This document shows, in pieces, positions 36,015 to 44,351 of a DNA stretch of 64,000 nucleotides. Origin of the DNA: Candidatus Desulfopertinax cowenii (GTDB taxonomy: Bacteria > Bacillota > Desulfotomaculia > Desulfotomaculales > Desulforudaceae). The translations under genes were made by a program, and so were the position numbers. Location: assembly GCA_001899445.1 (NCBI GenBank), contig MPOA01000003.1, forward strand, positions 124,001-188,000, written 5' to 3'. Within the stretch, counting starts at the first letter, position 1. The number at the start of each line of letters is the position of its first letter. The notes beneath the pieces were generated by a model. The model did not search any database. It was given only the letters and a program-made list of their open reading frames with translations, and had not been told where the DNA came from.

Positions 36015-36619
36015 TTGAAGCGCGAGGATTTGGAGGAGTTGCATTACCTCACGGCTGTTGAGAATGTTCCTTCCATCATACGGAACGGCATTTTGTCCCA
36101 TCGTCGGGCTGGAAAGGTGCGTCATGTTTCCGTAGCTATGGCGGAAGTCCAGGAGAAACGGGCGAGAAAAGTGGTGCCGGGCGGACTGCCGTTACACGAA
36201 TATGTCAACTTGTATTTACACGCCCGTAACCCTATGCTGTATTATCTATCGAGTCGGTACACCGATCTTTGTGTGTTGCGAATTGCACCAGCCGTGTTGG
36301 ATTTGCCCGGCGCAGTGATTGCTGATCGCAATGCTTCCAGTAACTGGGCGGTTTTTTACCCGTCTCCGGAAGGTTTGTCTTATCTGGACGGAGAAATTGT
36401 TTTTGCCGAGCGTTGGACACATCCGGAAGATCAAATTCGCGAGTGGGAGCATAAGTCAATCATGCAGAACTTCTGGTGCCGGAACGTGTTGATTCTAACT
36501 ATCTAATTGGGGTGTATGTACCAGATCGAAAGCTCTGGAATGTGCTTCAGGCAATGGGGGTACCTTTGGTAGTGGAGGTTAATGCCCACATGTTTTTCAG
36601 GCCAGATAGGAGGGGGTAG
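36015..36619 (+). pseudogene. darT: DarT toxin gene (ssDNA thymidine ADP-ribosyltransferase), frameshifted
   Basis: From TTG 36015 the frame gives HYLTAVENVPSIIRNGILSH, NLYLHARNPMLYYLSSR and REWEHKSIMQ, all typical of DarT (DUF4433). At about 36467 it shifts; the natural continuation, one frame off, is ELLVPERVDSNYLIGVYVPD and VNAHMFFRPDRRG, ending at 36619, three bases before the darG start. The expected join would be SIMQAELLVPERV, so the break falls directly before the conserved catalytic Glu. The actual product ends after 12 foreign residues (36506) and should be inactive. Confidence 0.82.
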
Positions 36620-36621
36620 CC

Positions 36622-37743
36622 GTGGTCAAGGTGTTGGTTGGCGATTTGTTTCAATCAAAGGCCCAGACCCTGGTGAATACGGTGAACTGTGTGGGCGTTA
36701 TGGGTAAAGGAGTGGCGCTTGAGTTCAAGAAGCGCTTTCCGGATATGTATCAGGATTATCTGGCACGCTGTGCACGTAATGAGGTCAAGTTGGGCCGTCC
36801 GTACCTGTACAAGTCCTTGTTTCCGCCCTGGATATTGGTTTTCCCCACTAAGGATCATTGGCGGTCCGTTTCAAGGTTGGAAGACATTAAGCGCGGGCTG
36901 GAATACTTGTTGGCTCACTACAAGGAATGGGGGGTCACTTCGCTGGCCGTGCCCCCGTTGGGCTGTGGTCACGGCCAACTTGAATGGCGTGTTGTTGGCC
37001 CAACTTTGTACCGCTATTTAAGGCGGTTGGACATACCGGTGGAATTATATGCACCTCACGGTACGCCCCGGGCGGAAATGCAGCCCGAATTTCTCGACCG
37101 TGATTCTAACGGAGAAGCTTTGTCGGCCACGATGTCCGGTAGGTCCCGGATCGAACCGGCATGGGTAGCTTTGGTAGAAATATTGAGCCGAATTGAGGAA
37201 CAGCCGTATCACTGGCCCGTTAGCCGTACTACCTTTCAAAAGATTGCTTTTGTGGCCACGGAGGAGGGTCTTCCCACCGGCTTGCGCTATCAGCGGGGTA
37301 GTTACGGTCCCTATGCACCGGAACTGAAAAAACTGCTGGCCGGATTGACAAATAACAGTTTGATTCGGGAAGAGCGTCTCGGTCGGATGTTAGCTGTAAA
37401 AGTTGGTCCTACATTTAAGGATGCGCGCCGGGCCTATAAGGCTGATATTGAACAGTGGGAGCCGATTATAAGAAAGACAGCCGATCTCTTCATGAGGATG
37501 CGGACTAATCAAGCCGAGATTACCGCCACCGTTATGTATGCGGCTGGTGAACTGGCGGCGGCCAAAAAGCACCGTCCAACCGAATCTGAGGTACTAGAAG
37601 CGGTGATGCAGTGGAAGCAACGCCGCCGTCCACCGATGAATGAGCGTGAAGTGGCGGACGTTATTCGCAACTTGGCGGCCTTGAATTGGTTGCAGGTTGA
37701 ACCCAGCAACGATATGCCTATATCGGAGGATGCCTGGATGTGA
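36622..37743 (+). CDS. darG: DarG antitoxin (macrodomain DNA ADP-ribosyl glycohydrolase)
   Basis: A 373-residue protein. The N-terminal macrodomain (about residues 1-155) has VGDLFQSKAQTLVNTVNCVG, MGKGVALEFKKRFP and VPPLGCGHGQLEW. The C-terminal half (about 170-370) is the DarG-type domain that binds the toxin. DarG removes ADP-ribose from thymidine in DNA and blocks DarT. It is intact while its toxin is broken, which is the viable order of decay. GTG 36622 follows AGGAGGGGG. Confidence 0.9.
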   Translation: MVKVLVGDLFQSKAQTLVNTVNCVGVMGKGVALEFKKRFPDMYQDYLARCARNEVKLGRPYLYKSLFPPWILVFPTKDHWRSVSRLEDIKRGLEYLLAHYKEWGVTSLAVPPLGCGHGQLEWRVVGPTLYRYLRRLDIPVELYAPHGTPRAEMQPEFLDRDSNGEALSATMSGRSRIEPAWVALVEILSRIEEQPYHWPVSRTTFQKIAFVATEEGLPTGLRYQRGSYGPYAPELKKLLAGLTNNSLIREERLGRMLAVKVGPTFKDARRAYKADIEQWEPIIRKTADLFMRMRTNQAEITATVMYAAGELAAAKKHRPTESEVLEAVMQWKQRRRPPMNEREVADVIRNLAALNWLQVEPSNDMPISEDAWM

Positions 37744-37900
37744 GGCTTGTTTCCACGGCGTTAGCCGAGGCGACGAGGGGTTTTGCAGGGCCGGTGAGTA
37801 TGGGGTTTCGGGAATTGATGGACGGGATGATGGCGTAGGGTTGTTCAAAGCATGTGCGTTGCATTTCCAGAAATTGTGTTATAATGGTGCCGTCGGAAAA
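37744..37900. other. Rearrangement boundary with a promoter-like box
   Basis: Between the darG stop and the broken end of the SWIM gene. TGTTATAAT ends at 37885 on the plus strand, an extended -10, with TTGCAT 15 bp upstream. It points into the antisense strand of the SWIM gene, where no plus-strand gene is seen. It may be left over from a deleted gene. Confidence 0.35.
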
Positions 37901-39561
37901 AGGTGCGGGACCAGAATGATGGAGGATCTTTTTGTGGCGAAGATTTCCTCCAGGGGCCGCGGCGGCGCCAGCGGGTCGTGGCGGTTTTCGACGTCGATGA
38001 AGACCTGCAGGCGCACTTTGCGGCGCGGCCGCGGGTCGATTTCCAGCCGGATGACCGGGGCGAATTCGCCGGCCTGCAGGCTCAGGGGCGAAAGCCAGTC
38101 GGAGACGGCCCGGGCGGTCTGTCTTTCCGCGAAGCCGTCCGGCGTGTGGGGCGCGCCGCGAAAGAAGGCGGCCGCCACCTTGTCGGCCGCGTCCACGCCG
38201 GCGAAGGCGTGGACCAGGTGGCTCAAAAAGAGGGAGATTACCTTGGTGGCCCCCGCGCGCCCCGGCAGGACGCTTTGGTCCGCCCGGCGGAAGATGAAGA
38301 AGGCGGGCATCAGGGCGGCCAGGTGATCCAGGGCCGCCAGGACCCCGGGCGCCTGGGGGAGCGGTACATAGTCCACCCAGAAGCGGCCGTCCCGGCCGGT
38401 CCGCACCGCGGGGACGTAGGTGCCGGACTGGGCCAGGGCGACGGCCGCCGCCGCGCTCAAAAACCGGCCGACGGACGGGGGAGCGGTGTCGGCATCGGAA
38501 AGGGAAAGCGGCAGGCGCAGGAAAAGGTCCAGCACGGGCCTGACGGGCAGGAGACGGCCTTTGCGACGGCGCAAGGAGATGGGCGCGCCCCGGCCGGCGC
38601 CGGCGGCTGCGGCGACCGCGGGAACGGTCAGCATGCGGACGGTACCCCCAAGGTTGTCCGGGAGGTCGGTGCCGGGCACGGCGAAAAAGGCGGCTTCCTC
38701 CAAGGGGTGGGCCTCCCGCTTCGCCGGATGGAGGAGATACCATTCCGGGTGGTCCAGAACGGATGGCAGCGTGCCGTCTCCGTTTTCGCCGGCGGACAAC
38801 TCCAGGTGTTCCAGGGCGGATGCCACGTTGTGGTAGACCTGGCGGAGAATCTTCTTGAAGTTTCCGTAGGGATAAAACAGGGGCGCCTCGGTCAGGAGGT
38901 CGAAGAAAGCTTCCCTTTCCTCCCGCCGCGCCAGGGCGGGCAGCAGTTCGGTTAAGGCGGCGGCCGCGGCGGGCGCGGCCGTCCCGGGCCCGGGGGCGGC
39001 ACAGGGCGGTACGGCGGCGCAGGGAACGAAAGGATCGGTCTCACGCGCGGCGGCGTCGAAGGCGGCAAATCCCACCCCGGCCAGGAGTTCCTCCTCCGGA
39101 AGGCCGCGGAGTTTAAACAGCAGGAACGGATTCTGGTCTATCTCGTTGGCCAGGAGGTAGTAGACGGCAGCCAGGTGTTTGCACGGGTTGGCCCAGTCCG
39201 GGCAGGAACAACGCGCCTGAAGGTCGTCCCAGGAGGCCGGAAGCAGGGAAAGGCCATGTCCGGCCAGCAGGTCGAGCATTTCCGCGGGCAGTTTGCCCAA
39301 AGCGAGTTCGGCGGCCAGGGCCGGGTCTTCCGCAACGGCGGCCTTGAGGCGGGAGATCTCGGCCCGGGTGAACGGACGCAGGCGGATGGTAACCTCGTAG
39401 GGGCGGCGGCGGGTCCCCTGGACGGCGGCGCGGACGGTTTCTTCCTCGATGGCGATTTCCAGCACCCGGCCGGTGGCGGCGTAGTGGCGGCCGCGCGGTA
39501 GCCGGTTGGTGTAAGCGTTCTTGTTTGTTGCATTGTACTGCATGTTGTCCGGGGCGGGCAA
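37879..39561 (-). CDS. SWIM zinc-finger protein, probably truncated at the C-terminus
   Basis: A protein of up to 560 residues (TTG 39561; ATG 39543 is an alternative start). The SWIM motif is C118-x-C120...C127-x-H129 in CSCPDWANPCKHLAAVYY. The family usually lies beside, and works with, an SNF2-type helicase; both are of unknown but DNA-related role. The family sequence normally continues after LEEIFATKRSS; here 12 unrelated residues follow and the frame stops at the darG side. The helicase partner is absent. Probably cut by the event that brought in the island, so function is doubtful. Confidence 0.75.
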   Translation of the reverse strand: MPAPDNMQYNATNKNAYTNRLPRGRHYAATGRVLEIAIEEETVRAAVQGTRRRPYEVTIRLRPFTRAEISRLKAAVAEDPALAAELALGKLPAEMLDLLAGHGLSLLPASWDDLQARCSCPDWANPCKHLAAVYYLLANEIDQNPFLLFKLRGLPEEELLAGVGFAAFDAAARETDPFVPCAAVPPCAAPGPGTAAPAAAAALTELLPALARREEREAFFDLLTEAPLFYPYGNFKKILRQVYHNVASALEHLELSAGENGDGTLPSVLDHPEWYLLHPAKREAHPLEEAAFFAVPGTDLPDNLGGTVRMLTVPAVAAAAGAGRGAPISLRRRKGRLLPVRPVLDLFLRLPLSLSDADTAPPSVGRFLSAAAAVALAQSGTYVPAVRTGRDGRFWVDYVPLPQAPGVLAALDHLAALMPAFFIFRRADQSVLPGRAGATKVISLFLSHLVHAFAGVDAADKVAAAFFRGAPHTPDGFAERQTARAVSDWLSPLSLQAGEFAPVIRLEIDPRPRRKVRLQVFIDVENRHDPLAPPRPLEEIFATKRSSIILVPHLFPTAPL

Positions 39562-39676
39562 GGACAGGCGGCCACGTCAGCATATCGCCCGAAGGATTCC
39601 AGTCCCGGATACCGGTTAGTGACCGGCTTGGGGCGGAAGCCGCCCGCACGGGCAGCACGCCAGCGGCCTTGATCTC

Positions 39677-41140
39677 TTACTGCCCTTGGCCGAGGCTGTA
39701 ACCGCGTTTTCCATTCACCAGGTAAAGGTTTTCAAGTTTGATCCATTGGAGGTTGTTTTGTTCCAGGCGGGCCAATAGCTGGCGGATGGCGGCGGGCGTG
39801 GGCGGCGCACCGCCGTCGGGGGCCTGGAAGCGGCAACGCCAGTGATCGGTGCAGAAAGTCCCGGAAAAACCTCCCGGATAGACTTTCTGGCCGCGATTGG
39901 TGATCATCACCAGGCGGAATTCCGGTCCGGCGAGGGGTTCGAGTTTGCGGCCCAGTTCAGCTCCGGAAAGCTGGCCTTCGTGGAGGAAAATGTCGACGCC
40001 GTCAAGCTGCATGGCGGCGTTGCGGACCGCGGTGAGTTGCGGCGGTTTGAAACCGAAGCCGGCCTGGCGGTAGTCGATCGCGGGCAAACGCTCGGGTTTT
40101 TGTCCCAGGCGGGAGACGACGGCTTTGGCGAATTCGCGGGTGCCGACCTCGGTGTAACCGGCCAGGCCCGCCGCTTTCGCTTTGCGCACCAAGTCGTAGG
40201 TCCACACCCGGTCCTCCAGGGTTTTGAGCCAGGCATTGTGGATGCGCGTCGCCGCCTCGGCCTGTCCGATGTGCACCAGCAGCATCACGCCGCTGAGCAG
40301 CAGGCCGGAGGGGTTGGCCAGATTTTGACCCGCATAGCGCGGGGCGGAACCGTGAATCGCTTCGAACATCGCGTGGTTATCCCCGATGTTGGCGCTGGGG
40401 GCGAAACCCACCGACCCGGCGATCTGGGCGGTCATGTCCGAGACCAAGTCGCCGTAAAGATTCGGCACCACCACCACGTCGAAATTACCCGGGGTGTCGG
40501 CCAGCTTGGCGATCCCGATGTCTATGATCCAGTGCTCACTTTCCAGGTCCGGGTATTCGGGTGCTATTTCGTCGAAAACCCGGTGAAAGAGGCCGTCGGT
40601 AAGCTTCATGATATTGTCCTTGGTCATGCAGGTGACCTTTTTGCGCCCGTAGGCGCGGGCGTATTCGAAAGCATACCGCACGATCCGCTCGCATCCCGGC
40701 CGCGAGATCAATTTCAGGCATTGGACGACTTCGGGCGTCTGCTGGTGTTCGATGCCGGCGTAAAGGTCCTCTTCGTTTTCGCGGATGACAACCACATCCA
40801 TGCCCGGGTGTTTGGACGGGACAACCGGGTCGTAACTGATCGCCGGCCGCACGTTGGCGTAAAGGCTCAGGGTTTTGCGAATGGTGACGTTCAGGCTTTT
40901 GTAGCCGCTTCCTTGCGGGGTGGTGATCGGTGCTTTGTAAAAAACCCGGTGGTTGGTTATTATTTCCCAGGTTTCCGCGGTGATGCCGGCCGTGTAGCCG
41001 GCGCGGTAAACCTTTTCGCCGATTTCGACAAACACCGGCTCAATGGCGGCGCCTCCTTCCAATAAAACGTGGAGGGAGGCCTCCATAATCTCCGGACCGA
41101 TACCATCTCCTCTGGCGACGGGTACAGTTTCTTTGCGCAT
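39677..41140 (-). CDS. icd: NADP-type isocitrate dehydrogenase, long form
   Basis: A 487-residue member of the isocitrate/isopropylmalate dehydrogenase family. GDGIGPEIMEAS, YKSLNVTIRKTL, VIRENEEDLYAGIEH, NLYGDLVSDMTAQIAGSVG and EAIHGSAPRYAG are present. The extra 150-residue C-terminal domain is like that of the Thermus-type enzyme. It oxidises isocitrate to 2-oxoglutarate, feeding glutamate synthesis in this lifestyle. Substrate choice between isocitrate and homologs is judged from SLNVTIRK and overall length. Single gene on the minus strand. Confidence 0.88.
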   Translation of the reverse strand: MRKETVPVARGDGIGPEIMEASLHVLLEGGAAIEPVFVEIGEKVYRAGYTAGITAETWEIITNHRVFYKAPITTPQGSGYKSLNVTIRKTLSLYANVRPAISYDPVVPSKHPGMDVVVIRENEEDLYAGIEHQQTPEVVQCLKLISRPGCERIVRYAFEYARAYGRKKVTCMTKDNIMKLTDGLFHRVFDEIAPEYPDLESEHWIIDIGIAKLADTPGNFDVVVVPNLYGDLVSDMTAQIAGSVGFAPSANIGDNHAMFEAIHGSAPRYAGQNLANPSGLLLSGVMLLVHIGQAEAATRIHNAWLKTLEDRVWTYDLVRKAKAAGLAGYTEVGTREFAKAVVSRLGQKPERLPAIDYRQAGFGFKPPQLTAVRNAAMQLDGVDIFLHEGQLSGAELGRKLEPLAGPEFRLVMITNRGQKVYPGGFSGTFCTDHWRCRFQAPDGGAPPTPAAIRQLLARLEQNNLQWIKLENLYLVNGKRGYSLGQGQ

Positions 41141-41440
41141 CTCTGCCTTAGGTCTCCTTCGGATGGTGAGTTTTGAATTGTCGGATTCCGCATCTCAATT
41201 CTGCCACATGGGGGCCAGGCGCGTCAACATAGCTAGGTAGCTCTTGCGCCAGCCGTTTCTAGAAAAACTAGACCAGAGCACAAAAATTTTGCATTTCCTG
41301 GTAAAAAACTGACCCGGAAGTGATACAATAAATCCAGAATAAATTTCAAAGGAATCCGAAACGAAAGGAGTAGAGTCCTGGTTGAAGGGGGGTTAAACCG
41401 TTTGCCGAATGCGGTTCCCCCTTGCGCCAGGAGCAGATCG
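41141..41440. other. Intergenic region between icd and the HEPN/MNT pair
   Basis: AT-richer than its surroundings. GATACAAT at 41322-41329 could be a -10 for the HEPN/MNT pair, but there is no clear -35. No gene seen. Confidence 0.4.
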
Positions 41441-41839
41441 ATGCCGGAGCGGAGTAAAGACTGGATGAAGCAAGCAAAAAGGGATTTGGAATCTGCGGCG
41501 AAAATGATGGAAAACGAAGTCTTTGAGTGGGCTTGCTTCGTTTGCCAACAAGCCGCAGAAAAAGCGGTTAAGGCTGTTCTCCAAAAAATGAACGCGGTCG
41601 CGTGGGGCCATTCGGTATTCGAGCTGCTCCGGGTCCTTTCGAAAAAGACCGCCGTGAGTAGCGAGCTTTTGAATTGCGCCAAAACTTTGGATAAGTTCTA
41701 TATCCCCACCCGGTATCCCAACGGGTTTGAATCGGGGAGTCCCTTTGAGTATTTTACGAGGGGGGATGCTGAAAATGCCCTCTTTTGTGGTCGAAGAGTC
41801 GTTGAATTCTGTGAAGGTGTTTTGGCTCAAGCAGGATGA
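41441..41839 (+). CDS. HEPN-domain protein (toxin of a HEPN/MNT module)
   Basis: A 132-residue helical protein starting at ATG 41441 after AGGAG. The HEPN (pfam05168-type) pattern is clear: KDWMKQAKRDLESAAKM, FVCQQAAEKAVKAVLQK, WGHSVFELL, and DKFYIPTRYPNGF. HEPN proteins are often RNases or partners of nucleotidyltransferases. The MNT gene overlaps its 3' end. Both are complete, unlike the two broken MNT/HEPN loci in the glycan island; this is also a different HEPN subfamily. Confidence 0.82.
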   Translation: MPERSKDWMKQAKRDLESAAKMMENEVFEWACFVCQQAAEKAVKAVLQKMNAVAWGHSVFELLRVLSKKTAVSSELLNCAKTLDKFYIPTRYPNGFESGSPFEYFTRGDAENALFCGRRVVEFCEGVLAQAG

Positions 41840-42143
41840 ACTGTTGGCTGAGCTGCAAAAAATCGCAGAGCGGATCGGAAAAGAAGACGAGAACGTGAAA
41901 AAGATTATTCTTTTCGGATCCCTGGCCGAAAAGAGGGGTGTGCCGGGGAGTGATGCTGATTTGCTGATCCTGCTCGAAAAAGATGACCGGCCATTCATGG
42001 AAAGAATCGTGGAGTGGACCGGGAAGTTTACCTTGGATTTTCCGATTGAGGTTTTCCCTTTTGCGGTGCCAGAAGCAAGTAACCCGATCGTCCTGGCGGC
42101 CGTAGAGAAGGGAATCGTATTATTTGAAAGGCGGAACGGTTAG
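41775..42143 (+). CDS. MNT-domain nucleotidyltransferase (partner of the HEPN protein)
   Basis: A 122-residue protein. ATG 41775 is chosen since GAGGGGGG lies 9 bases upstream; ATG 41766 is an alternative. The catalytic motif is ILFGSLAEKRGVPGSDADLL (GSx~10DxD) with a later acidic residue in IEVFPF. It overlaps the HEPN gene by 65 bases, so the two must be translated together. Expected to modify or control the HEPN protein, as MntA does for HepT. Which partner is toxic is not settled by sequence. Confidence 0.8.
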   Translation: MPSFVVEESLNSVKVFWLKQDELLAELQKIAERIGKEDENVKKIILFGSLAEKRGVPGSDADLLILLEKDDRPFMERIVEWTGKFTLDFPIEVFPFAVPEASNPIVLAAVEKGIVLFERRNG

Positions 42144-42172
42144 TCAAGGATATGCGCTGGCGAGCAGGGGCG

Positions 42173-42202
42173 CGGGCGGCAGCCCGCGCGGACTGCCGCC
42201 CG
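42173..42202. terminator. Hairpin between convergent genes
   Basis: CGGGCGGCAG pairs with CTGCCGCCCG with a 10-base loop, followed by TTT on the plus strand. Probably ends the HEPN/MNT transcript; the T-run is short. Confidence 0.45.
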
Positions 42203-42251
42203 TTTCCCCGTCATAAGGTTCCCAAGCCGGCCAGCTTGAGCCCGGCCGGCG

Positions 42252-42779
42252 CTAGCTCCCGCCGCTGATCCAGGCCTCGAACCCTTGCGCCCGCAAGCGC
42301 GCGGCCAGCGCCTCGGCCCGGGCCCGGTCGGCGAAGGCCCCCACCTGCACCCGGTAGCGGGGCGCGGGGTCGGGGCCAAGCGCGGCCCGGACCGCCGCCA
42401 GGTCCAGGTGCCGGCCCGGGCAGACGGTGGCCGCCCCGGGCACCTCCCGGTGCCCGAGCACGTTGGCCGGCGGGATCCGGTACTCCCGCACCAGCCGCCG
42501 CAGGAGGCCCTGCAGGGCGGCCGTTTGCGCCGGCAAGGGCGGGCGTTCCTCCAGGTTTCCGAGCAGGGCGATGCCCAGCGCTTTATGGTTCATCCCCCCG
42601 GCCAGGCAGTGCGCCCCGCGCATCGACGGCGGCCGGCCGGGGACCACCACCCCGTCCCGCTCGATCAGGTAGTGGTAGCCCACGTCCCGCCAGCCCAGGC
42701 GGCGATGGTAGTCGCGCACTTGCCGGGCATTCTTCTGCTCGGCGCCGGTATGATGAATGACGATGTGCGTCCACTTCAC
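42252..42779 (-). CDS. N-acetylmuramoyl-L-alanine amidase with SPOR domain
   Basis: A 175-residue enzyme. The Amidase_2/PGRP zinc site is IHHTGAEQ, the later VLGHREVP and CPG segments (His, His, Cys). It cleaves the bond between MurNAc and the stem peptide. The last 35 residues (YRVQVGAFADRARAEALAA) form a SPOR-type peptidoglycan-binding domain. There is no signal peptide. It ends a four- or five-gene minus-strand cassette (YvrJ, DUF2922, DUF1659), a known arrangement in Firmicutes, perhaps derived from a phage lysis module. Confidence 0.88.
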   Translation of the reverse strand: MKWTHIVIHHTGAEQKNARQVRDYHRRLGWRDVGYHYLIERDGVVVPGRPPSMRGAHCLAGGMNHKALGIALLGNLEERPPLPAQTAALQGLLRRLVREYRIPPANVLGHREVPGAATVCPGRHLDLAAVRAALGPDPAPRYRVQVGAFADRARAEALAARLRAQGFEAWISGGS

Positions 42780-42979
42780 CGGGCCTCACCGTCCACGAGG
42801 CGCCGGGCCTCGGCCACGTTCACCCCGCCCTGCCGGGCGACCACCACGGTTAAAAGCGCGACCGATTTCTGCAGCTCCCGGATCAGGGGCTCCAGGCGCA
42901 CCAGGAGGTAGGCGGCCACCACCATGGGGAAACCGTAGTTGCCGAAAGCGGCGAACAGCTCTTCCACGGCGCTTCTCAC
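42776..42979 (-). CDS. YvrJ-family small membrane protein
   Basis: A 67-residue protein with the YvrJ pattern NYGFPMVVAAYLLVRLEPLI: one membrane helix followed by a charged tail. It overlaps the amidase start by 4 bases. Size and partner suggest a holin-like role, which is inference. Confidence 0.75.
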   Translation of the reverse strand: MRSAVEELFAAFGNYGFPMVVAAYLLVRLEPLIRELQKSVALLTVVVARQGGVNVAEARRLVDGEAR

Positions 42980-43036
42980 CTCCGTTTTAACAATAAAGGG
43001 GGAGGGGAAGCACCCCTCCCCCGGGGGGGCGGACCC

Positions 43037-43264
43037 TTACGCCCCGAATTCGTAGGTGGTGACTTCGCGGCTCACCAGGCGGGCGTCCACCAGGCCGACC
43101 AGGTCCCCGCCGGTCGAGGTAAAGACGTTCTCGGCCAGGATGGTCTGCATGGCCGCCTCGATCTCGGCGGCGGTCAGGTCCTCCCGGGGGTCGGCCACCC
43201 GGATGGTGACCGTCCGGCCCGCCTGGTTGGCGAAGCGGAGTTCCAGGGTGCGCGTCACGTCCAT
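43037..43264 (-). CDS. DUF2922-family protein
   Basis: A 75-residue protein (TLELRFANQAGRTVTIRVAD, then a LTAAEIEAAMQTIL helix and NVFTS) that fits DUF2922. Function of the family is unknown. It has an AGGTGAG-type site before the start. Middle gene of the DUF1659-DUF2922-YvrJ-amidase cassette. Confidence 0.8.
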   Translation of the reverse strand: MDVTRTLELRFANQAGRTVTIRVADPREDLTAAEIEAAMQTILAENVFTSTGGDLVGLVDARLVSREVTTYEFGA

Positions 43265-43324
43265 TACGAGCTCACCTCCGTTTTGGGAGACGGCGGCGGT
43301 GGGCCGCCGGGGGAGAGGCCGCTC

Positions 43325-43549
43325 TTAGACCTCGATCAGTTCACTGGTCAGTTGCCGCTCGATCGCAGCCAGGGTGTGCACCTGCAGGCCGGCCATGGCC
43401 TGGGCGGCGTTGTACACGCCCTGGTCCGGGGCGGCGGGTTTGACCTTGGACCAGCGCCGCGCCCGCAAGATCGGGTTACCCTCGGCGTCGGTGCCGGTGA
43501 CGAACCGGGCGACGAGCACGCTGGCCAGCGGGACCGCTTGTACGGCCAT
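43325..43549 (-). CDS. DUF1659-family protein
   Basis: A 74-residue protein with the DUF1659 pattern (GNPILRARRWSKVKPAA, then ALAAIERQL-like helix). Function unknown. It has GGAGGTGATT upstream of its ATG. First well-supported gene of the cassette. Confidence 0.8.
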   Translation of the reverse strand: MAVQAVPLASVLVARFVTGTDAEGNPILRARRWSKVKPAAPDQGVYNAAQAMAGLQVHTLAAIERQLTSELIEV

Positions 43550-43674
43550 CCGGAATCACCTCCTCAAAGACACCCCCGGCCGGTCGGAGAGCGCAGGCCC
43601 GGGGGGGCTTAAACGGGCGGCCGGTGGAGACCGCCCGGGGAAAGGGGTACCGGGGCGGGTAACGCGCCCAAAAG

Positions 43675-43941
43675 TCAGCCGGGGGAGATCCGGCGCCTCC
43701 TTTCCCGGTGGGCGCAGGCCCGGCGGAGCAGCTCCCGCCGGACGGTGTCCGGGCGGGTACCCGCCAGGCGGCAGCACACGGCGAACAGCGGCGTGTCCAG
43801 GAAGCGCCGGGCGCTTAAGTAAGCGCCGCGGTACGGGCCGCGGGCGCCGCGGCCAAGATCCTGGCCCGCGCTGCGGAGCAGGGCTTGCGCCAGGGAGGCG
43901 TATCCTGGCGAAGACGTTTGCGCCCCGGATGGTCTGCCCAA
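43675..43941 (-). CDS. Hypothetical small protein
   Basis: An 88-residue frame upstream of the DUF1659 gene on the same strand. YRGAYLSARRFLDTPLFAVC and a basic C-terminus are the only notable parts. Very GC-rich and overlapped by other open frames, so real translation is uncertain. I do not recognise a family. Confidence 0.4.
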   Translation of the reverse strand: MGRPSGAQTSSPGYASLAQALLRSAGQDLGRGARGPYRGAYLSARRFLDTPLFAVCCRLAGTRPDTVRRELLRRACAHRERRRRISPG

Positions 43942-43957
43942 GGTTTTTCACCCCCAC

Positions 43958-44351
43958 CTCCAGCGAACGGGACCGGGGCAGCGGGGTTAACGCGGCCGGG
44001 GTCTGCTATATACAGGCACCTGGCGGCTGCCGCCCGCCGCTGTCCGGTCCTATCTATAGGATACCGGGTCCGGCGCCGGGGTCAACAGGGGGAAATTCTT
44101 GTCCCGGCGAAATAGCTCCGGCGGCCGGGGCGAGAGGGCGCGGTATCTGTAAATATCAGTAGGAGTCTGGGGCTTGACCGGCGGCCGGGGCTTGGTATTC
44201 CTGCAGGATTGTGCCTGGTGGGGAAGGAATTTGGCGACCGGCGGGCGAAATAAAACCTGGGTGGTGGCTATTTCGGCCAGTTCAGACAAAGATTCCCGAA
44301 TCCGGTCGAAGTTAATTTGGCTGGCGTTGCGGTACGGTGGAGGTGTGCGGC
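43958..44351. other. Divergent intergenic region
   Basis: 394 bases between the amidase cassette and the sugar-phosphate transferase. On the minus strand TTGACC (44080-44085), 16 bp, TATCCT (44058-44063) may drive the cassette. I see no gene and no clear plus-strand promoter. Confidence 0.4.
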
